NCBI RefSeq assembly: GCF_012927105.1
Contig: NZ_JABBFV010000018.1
Location: 1 to 64,000 of the forward strand
Source: Sphingobium psychrophilum
Lineage (GTDB): Bacteria > Pseudomonadota > Alphaproteobacteria > Sphingomonadales > Sphingomonadaceae
DNA length: 64,000 nucleotides
Direction: 5' to 3'
Shown: positions 17,835 through 26,859 of the stretch, one piece after another
Numbering within the stretch: the first letter of the stretch is position 1
Layout of the letters: each line of letters begins with the position of its first letter
Made by a program: the position numbers and the translations under genes
Notes under the pieces: model-generated
Database searches by the model: none
What the model was told of the DNA's origin: nothing
Seen by the model: the letters and a program-made list of their open reading frames with translations, nothing else

Positions 17835-19282
17835 GCGTCGCCCTCGCTGGCCGTCGATAGCTGCGCCTGAACGCGGCTTTCGCTTAGTTCGCGCCCGACA
17901 TCCCGCGGCAGTCGCCAGTACCAGATAAGCGACAGGAGCGACACGACCGCCACCAGCAGGAAGGCAGGCGCGATGATGGCGGGGGACAGGGTGGTGGCGC
18001 CGCGCCAGTGCTGCATCAGTTGCAATGCGGCCACCGATAGCGCGATGCCCGGCGCGATGGCGAATTGCTGGCTGATGCTGGCCAGGGTGCTGGCCGATCC
18101 CATATCCTTGTGGGGCAGGCCGGCATAGCTGAGCGTCAGGAGGCCCATCAGTTGCACGGCGCGGATCAACCCTTGCAGGAACAGGATGATGACGATGACC
18201 GCATAGGGCGTGTCGGCGTCGATCAGGGCGCACACCGCCATCGATAGCGCCATGACCAGGCTGTTGCCGATGAGGAAGGTGCGGAAGCCGAAACGGGCAA
18301 TCAGCGGCGGCAGGAACCAGCGGCCCAGGATTGCGCCGAATGCGCTGGCGAAGATGAGCGCGCCGCTGGTCGCGGCATTCAGCCCAAGGCCCGGCTGGAA
18401 CAGCATGGTCAGCAGGAAGGGTGCCGCGCCGACCAGCATCCGCTGGAACAATCCGCCCAGATTGGCAGCCGCCATCACCGGCACGCGCAGGATGCGCAGG
18501 TCCAGCAGGGGTTGGGGATGGCGACGGCCGTGCCAGCCATAGCCCAGGGCACAGACGATGCCGCCCACCAGCAGCAGCGCGGGCAGGGCGCTGGCGGGGC
18601 CATTGGGGTTGAAGGCGGTGATGCCAGAACTGATTCCGACCAGCGCAGCGGCGATCAGAGCGAGGCCGATCAGGTCGAGCGGACGGGGATCATCACCCGG
18701 CGCGTCCTCGACAAAATGGCGCACGGCCAACAGGCCGACGATCGACACCATGATGTTGATGGCGAACAGCCAGCGCCACGACCCGGCCGTCACCACTAGG
18801 CCGCCCAGCGTCGGGCCGAGCAAAGGGCCGAGCATGATCGGCAGGCTGAGCATCGCCAGCGCGCTGACATAATCCTGACGCGGGACCGAGCGCAGCACGA
18901 TGATCCGCCCGACCGGCAGCAACAGCGCGCCCATGCACCCCTGAACGATGCGCGCGGCGATCAGCCAGCCAAAGCCGGGCGCAAGCATGGCGGCGAGCGA
19001 GGTGAGGCCAAAGCCGGTGACCGCGATCAGGAAGATGCGCCGGGCGCCGAACCGGTCCGCTGCCCATCCGCACGCCGGTAGCGCAGCGGTGGCGGCGACC
19101 AGATAGGCGACCACGACCAGGTTGAGGGACAGGACCGGCACGCCGAAATCGCGCGCCATGGCGGGCAGGGCGACGATGATCGCGCTGCTGTCGAACGCCT
19201 GCATGAAGGTCGCCGCGCCGACCACCAATGGCGCGACCATCCGTCCCCGGCCCTGCGCCGGGCTATCGCTGCATTCCGCCAT
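17831..19282 (-). CDS. MFS transporter, DHA2-like (EmrB/QacA type)
   Basis: 483 residues with 12 to 14 hydrophobic segments. Motif A appears as GWAADRFGARRIFL after the second span, motif C-like glycine-rich MLGPLLGPTLGG in span 5 marks an antiporter, and the N-terminal FDSSAIIVALPAMARDFG matches drug:proton antiporters of the DHA2 branch. It would export a small molecule from the cytoplasm. It sits between a methyltransferase (10-base gap) and an alpha/beta-hydrolase (4-base overlap) in one operon, so it may export a methylated product or protect against a toxic intermediate. Confidence 0.88.
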   Translation of the reverse strand: MAECSDSPAQGRGRMVAPLVVGAATFMQAFDSSAIIVALPAMARDFGVPVLSLNLVVVAYLVAATAALPACGWAADRFGARRIFLIAVTGFGLTSLAAMLAPGFGWLIAARIVQGCMGALLLPVGRIIVLRSVPRQDYVSALAMLSLPIMLGPLLGPTLGGLVVTAGSWRWLFAINIMVSIVGLLAVRHFVEDAPGDDPRPLDLIGLALIAAALVGISSGITAFNPNGPASALPALLLVGGIVCALGYGWHGRRHPQPLLDLRILRVPVMAAANLGGLFQRMLVGAAPFLLTMLFQPGLGLNAATSGALIFASAFGAILGRWFLPPLIARFGFRTFLIGNSLVMALSMAVCALIDADTPYAVIVIILFLQGLIRAVQLMGLLTLSYAGLPHKDMGSASTLASISQQFAIAPGIALSVAALQLMQHWRGATTLSPAIIAPAFLLVAVVSLLSLIWYWRLPRDVGRELSESRVQAQLSTASEGDA

Positions 19283-19291
19283 GCCGCGCCC

Positions 19292-20407
19292 TTATTTGCG
19301 CGCCGACGCGACGAACCAGGACCGGAAGGTGCCCATGGATGTGTCGGAAAAGCCGCCTGCGCCACGGAGGGGCGTGGAGGTCGCCGCCTGATAACCGACC
19401 GCTATGTCGCTGAACCCCGCTTGCGCCAGCAAGGCACGATAATCGGCGCTGATCGCGGCTTTCCAGTTCGGTTCGTTGTTGTAGTCGGCCTCTATCTCGC
19501 CGCGGATTTTGCCCCACAGGTCCAGTTCGTCATAGCGATTGGGCACTTCGAGATGGACGACCACCCCGCCGGGTTTGAGCAAGCGGTAGCATTGCGCCAT
19601 GATGTTGGCGATCGCCGCTGGCGAGGTTTCGTGCAGCAGGACGCTGGAGAAGACAAGATCGAAGCTGGCGTCGGGGAAGGGCGGGTTTTCGGCGTCACCC
19701 TGATGCAGGTGGACGGTTGCGCCCAGATGGCGGGCGCGGGCCAGCGCATAGCGCAGCATCGCCGCGCCGACGTCGATCCCGTGAACCTGTGCATCGGGGA
19801 AGGCGGAGGCGACGGGGATCAGGCTGGTGCCGACGCCGCAGCCCAGTTCCAATATCTCGCGCGGATCAAGGTCGGGATATTGGGCGAAGATATGCGCGAC
19901 GATGGTATGGCCGCGCACATCGTTCATCAGACCGCCATTGCGCCCCAGCATATAGACCGCGCCGCCGCGATCCATCACCGCGCCCTGCAACAGCGCGCCA
20001 TCGTCATGGGCATAGCCGCCGGGCATCAGATGCACGTCGCCGCTGTCGAGATAGGCGGGCTGGACGAAATTGGGATCGAGGGTCAGCGAGCCATGTTCGG
20101 GCGCGGCGGCGGCCAGCGCTTCGAGGCTATCGGCCTGTCGCGCGACGCTTTCGCTCACACCGGCCCAGAGCATTTCCTGCGATGTGCGGCGCAGGCTGGC
20201 CCAAGCGCGGAAGCCTTCATCCGCATGCAGCCGGTCATAGACGGTTTCGACCCGCGCATTGCTGCTGGCGCCCGGATCGAGCCGTTCGGCGCGGGCGCGG
20301 TGGCCGGGTTCGACGCTTTCGGTCAGGAACATTTTGAAATCGCGGACGAACAACTGGGCGGCCGCTTCGTCGTGGGTGGTCGCAGGCAACATAGGATGGC
20401 TCATCAT
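19292..20407 (-). CDS. Class I SAM-dependent methyltransferase with N-terminal extension
   Basis: 371 residues in two parts. Residues 1 to about 185 form an unassigned helical N-terminal domain. A class I methyltransferase domain follows, with motif I ILELGCGVGTSLIPVA, acidic loop VHGIDVGAAML, GDAENPPFPDASFDLVFSSVLLHE (motif IV region) and RLLKPGGVVVHLEVPN. The same architecture recurs at 29237-30286, and both genes overlap by 4 bases with a gene for a related small protein of about 100 residues. The ATG at 20407 lies in the stop of that small gene. The methyl acceptor is unknown; the operon adds an exporter and a GxHTG hydrolase. Confidence 0.85.
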   Translation of the reverse strand: MMSHPMLPATTHDEAAAQLFVRDFKMFLTESVEPGHRARAERLDPGASSNARVETVYDRLHADEGFRAWASLRRTSQEMLWAGVSESVARQADSLEALAAAAPEHGSLTLDPNFVQPAYLDSGDVHLMPGGYAHDDGALLQGAVMDRGGAVYMLGRNGGLMNDVRGHTIVAHIFAQYPDLDPREILELGCGVGTSLIPVASAFPDAQVHGIDVGAAMLRYALARARHLGATVHLHQGDAENPPFPDASFDLVFSSVLLHETSPAAIANIMAQCYRLLKPGGVVVHLEVPNRYDELDLWGKIRGEIEADYNNEPNWKAAISADYRALLAQAGFSDIAVGYQAATSTPLRGAGGFSDTSMGTFRSWFVASARK

Positions 20408-20718
20408 GCGTCTCCCTGCGCATCGGCGTCGCTGCGCAGCGGGCCGAAGATATGGGCGATCAGGCGGCGGCGAATCGCGTCGCGATCGCTGCTCTGCGCG
20501 GCGTCGGGCGTGAATGTCTCGATCGCGGCGCGATCCACGATGTTCGCGCGCTCCAGCAGGCGTTCCACGCTGTCGAGCCGTTCGCGCGTCACCGCCAGTT
20601 CCGATGCGAGCGCGGCGATCATCGCCAGCATCCGGTCTTCAGCAGGGGACTGGCCTGGCACGGGGATGCGGCGCTTGGCGCGCGTGGGCATGGTGGGGCG
20701 AGGGGCGGGCTGGGTCAT
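20404..20718 (-). CDS. Small helical protein, methyltransferase partner (uncharacterised)
   Basis: 104 residues, no recognised family. A basic, proline-rich N-terminus (about 25 residues) precedes a predicted amphipathic helix, RMLAMIAALASELAVTRERL and SVERLLERANI, then a short acidic tail. It resembles the protein at 28941-29240 in the pattern L..L..EL.V..dRl..lE..Le..gi..d.aI..y.P and in ending with QGDA. Both are coupled by ATGA overlaps to a methyltransferase gene. An obligate subunit or activator of that methyltransferase is the simplest guess. No Shine-Dalgarno site is evident, and the start may be leaderless. Confidence 0.7.
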   Translation of the reverse strand: MTQPAPRPTMPTRAKRRIPVPGQSPAEDRMLAMIAALASELAVTRERLDSVERLLERANIVDRAAIETFTPDAAQSSDRDAIRRRLIAHIFGPLRSDADAQGDA

Positions 20719-20775
20719 GGTCGCTGGATTGCCATGCCAGCGACCCTTGCGACAATCCGCATGTCGTGCATAAAG

Positions 20776-20794
20776 TCATACGCATAATGTATGA
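20776..20794. promoter_or_regulatory. LysR-type box ATAC-N7-GTAT
   Basis: TCATAC (20776-20781) and GTATGA (20789-20794) form a perfect inverted repeat with a 7-base spacer, containing the textbook LTTR core ATAC-N7-GTAT. It lies in the divergent region between the small-protein/methyltransferase operon and the LysR gene and overlaps the first possible ATG of the latter. Confidence 0.7.
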
Positions 20795-20802
20795 GTGAGG
20801 GT

Positions 20803-21717
20803 ATGGACACCAGGAAGCTGGAGCAATTCGTCGCGGTGGCGCAGGAGGGGGGCTTTGGCCGCGCTGCGCGGCGGCTGGGCGTCAGCCAGCCTGCGCTGAC
20901 GCGCGGTATCGCGTTGCTGGAAGCGGAATTGGGGACGCGGCTGTTCGACCGGGGACCGCGCGGCGCGGTGATCAGCGCGGCGGGGGACAAATTGCTGCCC
21001 CATGCGCTGTCGATCATCAACGAAGCCAGCCGGGCGATGGCGGAACTGGACCCCGGCCATCTGGCGACGCAGGGGCAGATGCGGATTGGCGTGTCGCCCA
21101 ATTTTCTGGATGCCGCAATGCCGCGCGCTTTGGCGCTGATCGCGGCGCGCGCGCCGAATATCAATGTACAGGTGAGCACGGGGACGCGCGAAGTGCTGAC
21201 CGCCGGATTGATGGCGCGGGAACTGGACGCAGCGCTGTGCCTGATCCCCGACTTTCTGCGCGCGGGGCAGCGGGAGACGGCGGAGTTGAGTTTCGATCCG
21301 CTGGGGACGATCCTGCTGGAACCCTATGTGCGGGCGCGCCATGCGCTGGCCGGGCGGCCCGTCACGGTGCAGGATGTCGCGGGCGAGCGGTGGGCGATCC
21401 CGTTCGAACTGTCGCTCTCCTACCGTTTTGCCAGCCTGTTCTTTCGGCTGGGGCTGACCGCTCCGCAACAGGCGCTCAACAGCGCGCATCTGCCGCTGAT
21501 CCGGCAGGCGACGATGCAGGGGGATATGATTGCGATATTGCCGAGGACGCAGGCCATGGGGGATGTCGCGGCAGGGCGGCTGGTGGCGCTGGACCTGCCG
21601 GACATGCGGTTCGACTATCTGGCGGGGCTGATGCTGCGCCGGGCCGTCGTGGTGGAGACACCGCTGTTGCGGATCGTCACTGATGCCCTGCGCAGCGTGG
21701 CGGTGGATTCAGCCTAA
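20803..21717 (+). CDS. LysR-family transcriptional regulator
   Basis: 304 residues. The N-terminal helix-turn-helix is MDTRKLEQFVAVAQEGGFGRAARRLGVSQPALTRGIALLEAELGTRLFDRG (residues 1-51, read in pieces), followed by the periplasmic-binding-like effector domain beginning at QGQMRIGVSPNF. The family typically starts at such an MDxRxL sequence, so the ATG at 20803 is chosen; an in-frame ATG at 20791 lies inside the LTTR operator. It diverges from the small protein/methyltransferase/MFS/hydrolase operon, its likely target, with autorepression through the box at 20776-20794. Its 3' end overlaps the convergent monooxygenase gene by 9 bases. Confidence 0.92.
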   Translation: MDTRKLEQFVAVAQEGGFGRAARRLGVSQPALTRGIALLEAELGTRLFDRGPRGAVISAAGDKLLPHALSIINEASRAMAELDPGHLATQGQMRIGVSPNFLDAAMPRALALIAARAPNINVQVSTGTREVLTAGLMARELDAALCLIPDFLRAGQRETAELSFDPLGTILLEPYVRARHALAGRPVTVQDVAGERWAIPFELSLSYRFASLFFRLGLTAPQQALNSAHLPLIRQATMQGDMIAILPRTQAMGDVAAGRLVALDLPDMRFDYLAGLMLRRAVVVETPLLRIVTDALRSVAVDSA

Positions 21718-22743
21718 GCGCGGGATGAGCAGTTCCCCGACCGCCTGCGCATCGGCCAGATTGTCGAAGCCGCGCAGCAGCACATCGTCCACGCCGATCG
21801 ATTCATAGGCGGCCAATGTTTCGACCAACTGGTCGGGGCCGCCGACCAGCGCCATGGCGTGTGACGTGCCGCCGGTCGCTTCGATGACGCCGCCCCACAG
21901 GCAGGGATCGGCGGTCGAGCGGGCGGCCATGGCTTCGGCGACGCGGCGGGCGGCGCTTTCGTCCGAACCGCTGCCCAGCCCCTTTTTGGACGGACCGCCT
22001 TGCGCCTTGATCGTGGCGACGATGGACCCCGCGCGTGCCCATGCGGCCGCATCGTCGGGCGCGATGACGACGCGGATCGACATCAGGAAGCGGGGTGACC
22101 GGCCAAAGGGGGCAGCGGCGGCGCGGACCTGTGCGATCAGGGCGGCGCTGCGTTCGATCGTTGTCCCGGCAAAGGCGTACACATCGGCACATTCCCCGCC
22201 ATATTGCACGCCAAGGCCCGACGATCCGCCCCAGAAGATCGGGATCGTGCCATTGACCGGGCGGATCATCGTGCGCGCGCCTTCGACCCGATAGGCGTCG
22301 CCTGCATGGTCGAATGGCTCTGTCGCGGTCCAGCTTTGGCGGAGCAGCGCCACATATTCGCGGCTGCGGGCGTAGCGTTCGTCCTTGGTTAGGAAATCGC
22401 CGTCGCCGCGTGTTTCGGCGTCGTTGGTCGCGGTTATGATATGCACGCCGCAGCGGCCGCCGCTCAACTGGTCGATGGTCGCCAGCATTCGCGCGGCCAT
22501 GGTCGGCGCGACGAAGCCGGGGCGATGGGCGATCATCAGTTTCAGCCGATCGGTCCATTGCATGACCGATGCCGCTACGGTCATGCTGTCGGGCGAACTG
22601 GCGCTTTGCGCGATCAGGACTCGCTCATAGCCGAGCGCGTCATAGCATTCGGCCAGCGTCCTGATGAAGGCCGGGTCGAAGCTGCCGGTCGCGCGCGTGA
22701 TTTCGCTTTCGTCGACATAGGGTAGGAGGCCGAAGACCTTCAT
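21709..22743 (-). CDS. Luciferase-like monooxygenase, SsuD-type
   Basis: 344 residues of the bacterial-luciferase (LLM) TIM-barrel family, closest in appearance to alkanesulfonate monooxygenase SsuD: EVLIAQ-like SGYERVLIAQSASSPDSM, LKLMIAHRPGFVAPTMAARMLATIDQLSGGR, HIITATNDAETRGDGDFLTKDERYARSREY and TIPIFWGGSSGLGVQ (quoted in parts). It uses reduced FMN from a separate reductase, which is not encoded nearby. Its ATG overlaps the stop of the NtaA-like monooxygenase gene by 4 bases. RutA, which opens the uracil ring, belongs to the same superfamily, so an oxidative amide-ring or C-S/C-N cleavage is plausible. Confidence 0.88.
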   Translation of the reverse strand: MKVFGLLPYVDESEITRATGSFDPAFIRTLAECYDALGYERVLIAQSASSPDSMTVAASVMQWTDRLKLMIAHRPGFVAPTMAARMLATIDQLSGGRCGVHIITATNDAETRGDGDFLTKDERYARSREYVALLRQSWTATEPFDHAGDAYRVEGARTMIRPVNGTIPIFWGGSSGLGVQYGGECADVYAFAGTTIERSAALIAQVRAAAAPFGRSPRFLMSIRVVIAPDDAAAWARAGSIVATIKAQGGPSKKGLGSGSDESAARRVAEAMAARSTADPCLWGGVIEATGGTSHAMALVGGPDQLVETLAAYESIGVDDVLLRGFDNLADAQAVGELLIPRLG

Positions 22744-24122
22744 CGGCTGATCTCCGCCCAGATTTCAGGTTCGACATGCCGTTCGGGGTGGCCCGCATGG
22801 CGGCTGGCTGGACGGGTCAGGCCCAGATGGTCGCGCAGGGTGGTGCCTTCATACTCGGTGCGGAACAGGCCGCGCGCCTGAAGGATCGGAACGACTCCGT
22901 CGACGAAGCGCGCCAGCATGTCGGGCAGTACCGGCGCGGCGATGACGAAGCCGTCGGCAGCGGAGGCGGCGAACCAGTCGGTCAGCATGTCGGCGACCTG
23001 CTGCGGCGTGCCGCTCGCGGTCTTGCTGGTCCGACCGGCGGCGATGTGGCGGGCGATCTGGAGGATGGAGAGATTTTCGCGCGCGGCATGATCGATAATC
23101 CGCTTCTGCGACCCTTGCGAGGCATTGTTGGCCGGGACAGGGGGCAGCGGACCGTCCGGGTCGAAGCCGGACAGGTCCATGCCGCCCAGCTGCATCTGCA
23201 ACAGCGCGATCGCCAGATCGGCGGGGATCAGGGCTTCCAGTTCGCGGGTGATCGCTTCGGCTTCCTCCGCAGTGTCGGCGATGACCGGCTGGATAGCGGT
23301 CAGGATTTTCAGGCTGCTGCGCGCGCGGCCGGTGGCGGCGACCCGTTCCTTGAGGTCGGTGTAGAAGGCCTGCGCGCTTTCCAGCGCCGGGTGGGAAGTG
23401 AAGACCGCCTCGGCCGTCTGCGCGGCCAGATCCAGTCCGGCGTCGGACGAGCCGGCCTGCACGATGACCGGGTGTCCCTGCGGCGGGCGGCCCATGGTGA
23501 GCGGGCCGGCGACGCTGAAATGGGTGCCCTGATGCGCGATGCCATGGACCTTGGCGGGATCGAAATAGCGGCCACCGTCCTGGTCGGCCAAGATGGCGTC
23601 ATCGTCCCAGCTGTCCCATAGCTGCTTGGCGACGTCGACGAATTCGGCGGCGCGGGCATAGCGTTCGCCATGGCCATAATGACCCTCACGCCCGAAATTA
23701 TGCGCTTCATTCTCGGTCGTGGAGGTGACGACGTTCCAGCCCGCGCGCCCTTCGCTGATATGATCCAATGTGGCGAGCCGCCGCGCGGCCGAATAGGGTT
23801 CGTTATAGCTGGTGGACAGGGTGGCGATCAGGCCCAGGTGCGAGGTTGCCATGGCGACCGCGCTCAGCACCGTCACCGGGTCCATGCGGATGGCGTCGAC
23901 GCAGGCATAGGCGTCGCGCCCGGCGATTGGCCGGAACCCTTGCGCATCGGCCAGGAACATCGCATCGAACTTTCCGCGTTCGGCGATCTGGGCGATGGCG
24001 CGATAATGGCCTATGGAATGAAGGCGGCTGTCACCGGCCAGGGGATGGCGCCATCCGGCGCAATGGGCGCCGCTGCCCATGGGCATGGCGAAAAGGCTCA
24101 TCCGGTCGGTTTTGGTTCGCAT
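22740..24122 (-). CDS. Luciferase-like monooxygenase, NtaA/SnaA/DszA type
   Basis: 460 residues, the size of nitrilotriacetate/EDTA/dibenzothiophene-sulfone monooxygenases. Family blocks include FDAMFLADAQGFRP, YNEPYSAARRLATLDHISEGRAGWNVVTS, NFGREGHYGHGERYARAAEFVDVAKQLWDSW, GPLTMGRPPQGHPVIVQAGSSDAG and the C-terminal TASGTPQQVADMLTDWF. It is an FMNH2-dependent two-component enzyme. The start at 24122 (MRTKTDRM) fits family N-termini; the upstream frame runs into the regulatory region. It diverges from a TonB receptor gene, and the intervening 267 bases carry two putative IclR-type boxes, suggesting shared induction of uptake and oxidation. Confidence 0.9.
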   Translation of the reverse strand: MRTKTDRMSLFAMPMGSGAHCAGWRHPLAGDSRLHSIGHYRAIAQIAERGKFDAMFLADAQGFRPIAGRDAYACVDAIRMDPVTVLSAVAMATSHLGLIATLSTSYNEPYSAARRLATLDHISEGRAGWNVVTSTTENEAHNFGREGHYGHGERYARAAEFVDVAKQLWDSWDDDAILADQDGGRYFDPAKVHGIAHQGTHFSVAGPLTMGRPPQGHPVIVQAGSSDAGLDLAAQTAEAVFTSHPALESAQAFYTDLKERVAATGRARSSLKILTAIQPVIADTAEEAEAITRELEALIPADLAIALLQMQLGGMDLSGFDPDGPLPPVPANNASQGSQKRIIDHAARENLSILQIARHIAAGRTSKTASGTPQQVADMLTDWFAASAADGFVIAAPVLPDMLARFVDGVVPILQARGLFRTEYEGTTLRDHLGLTRPASRHAGHPERHVEPEIWAEISR

Positions 24123-24210
24123 GATAGGGCACGCTCCATCTGGCCCGACATCTGCGCCGGTGCCGTTTGATCGGCAGGACGCGGGCATCAGGCCAGCATC
24201 GCCTTGCTCA

Positions 24211-24257
24211 TGATCGCCTGTCGGACAAACCAGCCGTATCTGACCGGCAGGTGGATA
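24211..24257. promoter_or_regulatory. Paired IclR-type boxes between monooxygenase and TonB genes
   Basis: TGATCGCCTGTCGGA (24211-24225; minus strand TCCGACAGGCGATCA) and ACCGGCAGGTGGATA (24243-24257) lie 32 bases apart centre to centre in opposite orientation. The first matches the site at 15495 in 14 of 15 positions, and the second matches the site at 9092 in 13 of 15. Confidence 0.6.
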
Positions 24258-24389
24258 GTCGAACGGTGGTACTGGACGCAAAGGCCCCTCGCTGCGGATG
24301 ATCGCATCAACAACTCGGAGCCGCAAAAAAGACGTGCCTGAGTGTTCGCAGGAGACTTTACGTCTTTTCAGCGCAGGGAGCAGAAAAAC

Positions 24390-26789
24390 ATGTTTACGAC
24401 CCATAAGGTTCCGTCTTCACATTCACGCAAGGCCATGTTGTGCCTGACCACCGCAAGCGCCGTGCTCGCTTTGTCCAGCGTTCCGGCGCTGGCGCAGGAC
24501 ACCGCCGCCGCCGCCGACAGCGCGGCCCCCAGCGGGATGGGCGAAATCGTCGTCACCGCCCGTAAGCGCGGCGAAAACCTGATCGACGTGCCCGTTTCCA
24601 TCACCGCGCTGAGCGGCGATGCGCTGAACCAGCGCGGCGTGACCGGCCTGAACGAACTCAACGACTTCGTGCCGGGCCTGCGCTATCAGAACAGCTCGGC
24701 CAACCGCAACGATCGCGGTTTCCAGACGATTTCGATGCGCGGCATGTATCCCGGCTACTCGCCCAACCGCCAGGCCGTGACGATCTTCGTCGATGGCGTT
24801 GCGGTGCCGGGCGGCGCGACGTCGGGCATGGGCGACATCGAGCGGGTCGAAGTGGTGAAGGGACCGCAGAGCGCCTATTTCGGCCGTTCGACCTTTGCCG
24901 GCGCGATCAACTTCATCACGCGCGCACCCTCGCTCGAAGAGTTCAAGGGCAGCGCCGATGTATCCTATTCCTCCTATAACAGCATCGACGCCAAGGTCAG
25001 CGTCGAAGGGCCGATCGTCGAGGACAAGCTGGCAGTGCGCCTGGCGGGTCGCTATTATCACACCGACGGCCAGTATAAGAATGCTGGCTATAGCGGCCGC
25101 CTGGGCGAGCGCGACACGCAGTCGATCGATTTCAGCTTCATCGCCAAGCCGACCGAAACGACCACTGTGCGTGGCTATGCCACCTATTGGGAAGATAGCG
25201 ATGGCCCGTCGGCCCAGTCGCTGCTGACCGAGGCGGACTATAATTGCAATGTCGGCGGCAATGGCCGCGTGCCCGCAGGCAGCACCACAGGTTTCAACTA
25301 TATTTGTGGCAATGTCGGCAATATCGTGCCGTCCAAAATGTCGCAGAATATCAATCCGGGTGGCAGCACCAATTTCGGCGGCGTCACCAACCCGGCGCAG
25401 AAGCCGACGGTATCGGCCGGCTTCATCGATCATCTGGGTCTGGAACGTAAAGCCTATCAGTTGCGCCTGATGGTCGACCAGGAAGTGGGCGACCATACGT
25501 TGTCGGCCGCCGTGTCGCACAATCGCAACCGCTGGGCCGCGCTGACCGACACCTACAACCGGGCGCCCGACGGCACGAACTATTATTCGACCGTCTACCT
25601 GCCCTACGACATCCAGAATAATTCGGCCGAACTGCGGCTGGCTTCGCCCGACAGCGGCAAGTTCACCTATATGGTCGGCGGCAACTATTATTGGGAAAGC
25701 ATCGATTTCTTCACCCGCGCATCGCGCGGACCGACGCCGACCAACCTGGGTTCACCCACCGACTACCGCGCCCGGACATTCGGCGTGTTCGGGTCTGCCA
25801 GCTATGAATTGCTGGACGGCCTGAAGCTGAGCGGCGAGGCGCGTTACCAGTGGGATCGCATCAACCATATCGGCTATTCGATCACCACCGGCGCCGAAGC
25901 GACCAACCTGGCCAAGACGTTCAAGTCCTTCACCCCGCGCGTCATCCTGAATTACGAGATCACGCCGACGGTATCGACCTATGCGTCCTGGTCGCGCGGT
26001 ACGCGCCCCGGCACGTTCAACACCAACTACACCCTGTTTTCGCCCGCGATCCAGGCGCAGTTGACCACCAATGCCGGGCGTGAAATCCCGACCGCGGTGG
26101 CCGAAGAAAAGCTTACCATGTACGAAGCAGGTCTGAAGGGCGAATTTTTCGGTCGTCGCCTGCGCGTCCTGAGCGCTGTCTATTATGGGCAATGGCGTGA
26201 TCGCCAGATCAACCAGAACATCGCTTATACCGTGGGCACCACCACGTCGACCGCGACGCTGACCTTCCCCGACGGTTCGACGAACCTGTGGGGCGTGGAA
26301 CTGGAAGGCGCTTTCCAGGCGACCCGCGACCTGACGTTGGAGGGCACGTTCAACTGGGCGGCCACCGACATCCGCAGCGTCGCCTGTTCGGAATGCGTCG
26401 CCATCAACGGCGTCATCAATCCGGTCGGCAACACGATGGAACGCTATCCCCAGTATAGCGGCACGGCGGCCATCAACTACCAGCCGCGCATCAACGACGA
26501 CTGGACCGGCATCTTCCGCGTCGATTATATCTATACCGGCAAGCAATATGCCACCGCTGCCAATGTGGCGTGGATCAATTCGGCAAGCCGCGTGAACATC
26601 CGCGTGGGCGCCAGCACGGACAAATATACGATCGAGCTGTTCGGCCGGAACATCTTCGACGACAAGACGCCGACCAACGTGCTGCGGAATACCAATCCGA
26701 ACAGCAATGTGAGCCAGGGCCTCAACACCATCGTCCTGGCGGCGCCGGAACGGGCCACCATCGGTGTCAGGGGCGCGGTTCGCTTCTGA
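24390..26789 (+). CDS. TonB-dependent outer-membrane receptor
   Basis: 799 residues. A signal peptide of about 36 residues ends at VPALA-QDT. The TonB-box/plug start GEIVVTARKRGENLIDVPVSITAL is at about 53, followed by the plug domain (RVEVVKGPQSAYFGRSTFAGAINFITRAP) and a 22-strand barrel ending in the outer-membrane terminal Phe (VRGAVRF). The ATG at 24390 follows AGGGAG at a 9-base spacing. Sphingomonads use such receptors to import catabolic substrates. The divergence from two LLM monooxygenases and the shared operator pair suggest it takes up the compound they oxidise. A strong intrinsic terminator follows. Confidence 0.95.
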   Translation: MFTTHKVPSSHSRKAMLCLTTASAVLALSSVPALAQDTAAAADSAAPSGMGEIVVTARKRGENLIDVPVSITALSGDALNQRGVTGLNELNDFVPGLRYQNSSANRNDRGFQTISMRGMYPGYSPNRQAVTIFVDGVAVPGGATSGMGDIERVEVVKGPQSAYFGRSTFAGAINFITRAPSLEEFKGSADVSYSSYNSIDAKVSVEGPIVEDKLAVRLAGRYYHTDGQYKNAGYSGRLGERDTQSIDFSFIAKPTETTTVRGYATYWEDSDGPSAQSLLTEADYNCNVGGNGRVPAGSTTGFNYICGNVGNIVPSKMSQNINPGGSTNFGGVTNPAQKPTVSAGFIDHLGLERKAYQLRLMVDQEVGDHTLSAAVSHNRNRWAALTDTYNRAPDGTNYYSTVYLPYDIQNNSAELRLASPDSGKFTYMVGGNYYWESIDFFTRASRGPTPTNLGSPTDYRARTFGVFGSASYELLDGLKLSGEARYQWDRINHIGYSITTGAEATNLAKTFKSFTPRVILNYEITPTVSTYASWSRGTRPGTFNTNYTLFSPAIQAQLTTNAGREIPTAVAEEKLTMYEAGLKGEFFGRRLRVLSAVYYGQWRDRQINQNIAYTVGTTTSTATLTFPDGSTNLWGVELEGAFQATRDLTLEGTFNWAATDIRSVACSECVAINGVINPVGNTMERYPQYSGTAAINYQPRINDDWTGIFRVDYIYTGKQYATAANVAWINSASRVNIRVGASTDKYTIELFGRNIFDDKTPTNVLRNTNPNSNVSQGLNTIVLAAPERATIGVRGAVRF

Positions 26790-26798
26790 TGCTGACAC

Positions 26799-26836
26799 AA
26801 CCCCGGCAATCGCAAGATTGCCGGGGTTTCTTTTTG
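26799..26836 (+). terminator. Rho-independent terminator after the TonB gene
   Basis: Perfect 13-bp stem AACCCCGGCAATC (26799-26811) and GATTGCCGGGGTT (26816-26828) closed by a GCAA tetraloop and followed by TCTTTTTG. It lies 9 bases past the receptor stop and 24 bases before the next start codon. Confidence 0.93.
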
Positions 26837-26859
26837 CCCTTCGCCGATCGGACATATCG

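Noticed and set aside
16977..18233. Extended 418-residue version of the GxHTG hydrolase
   Set aside because: The first 133 residues lie inside the MFS gene in another frame; the ATG at 17834 matches the paralogue's length.
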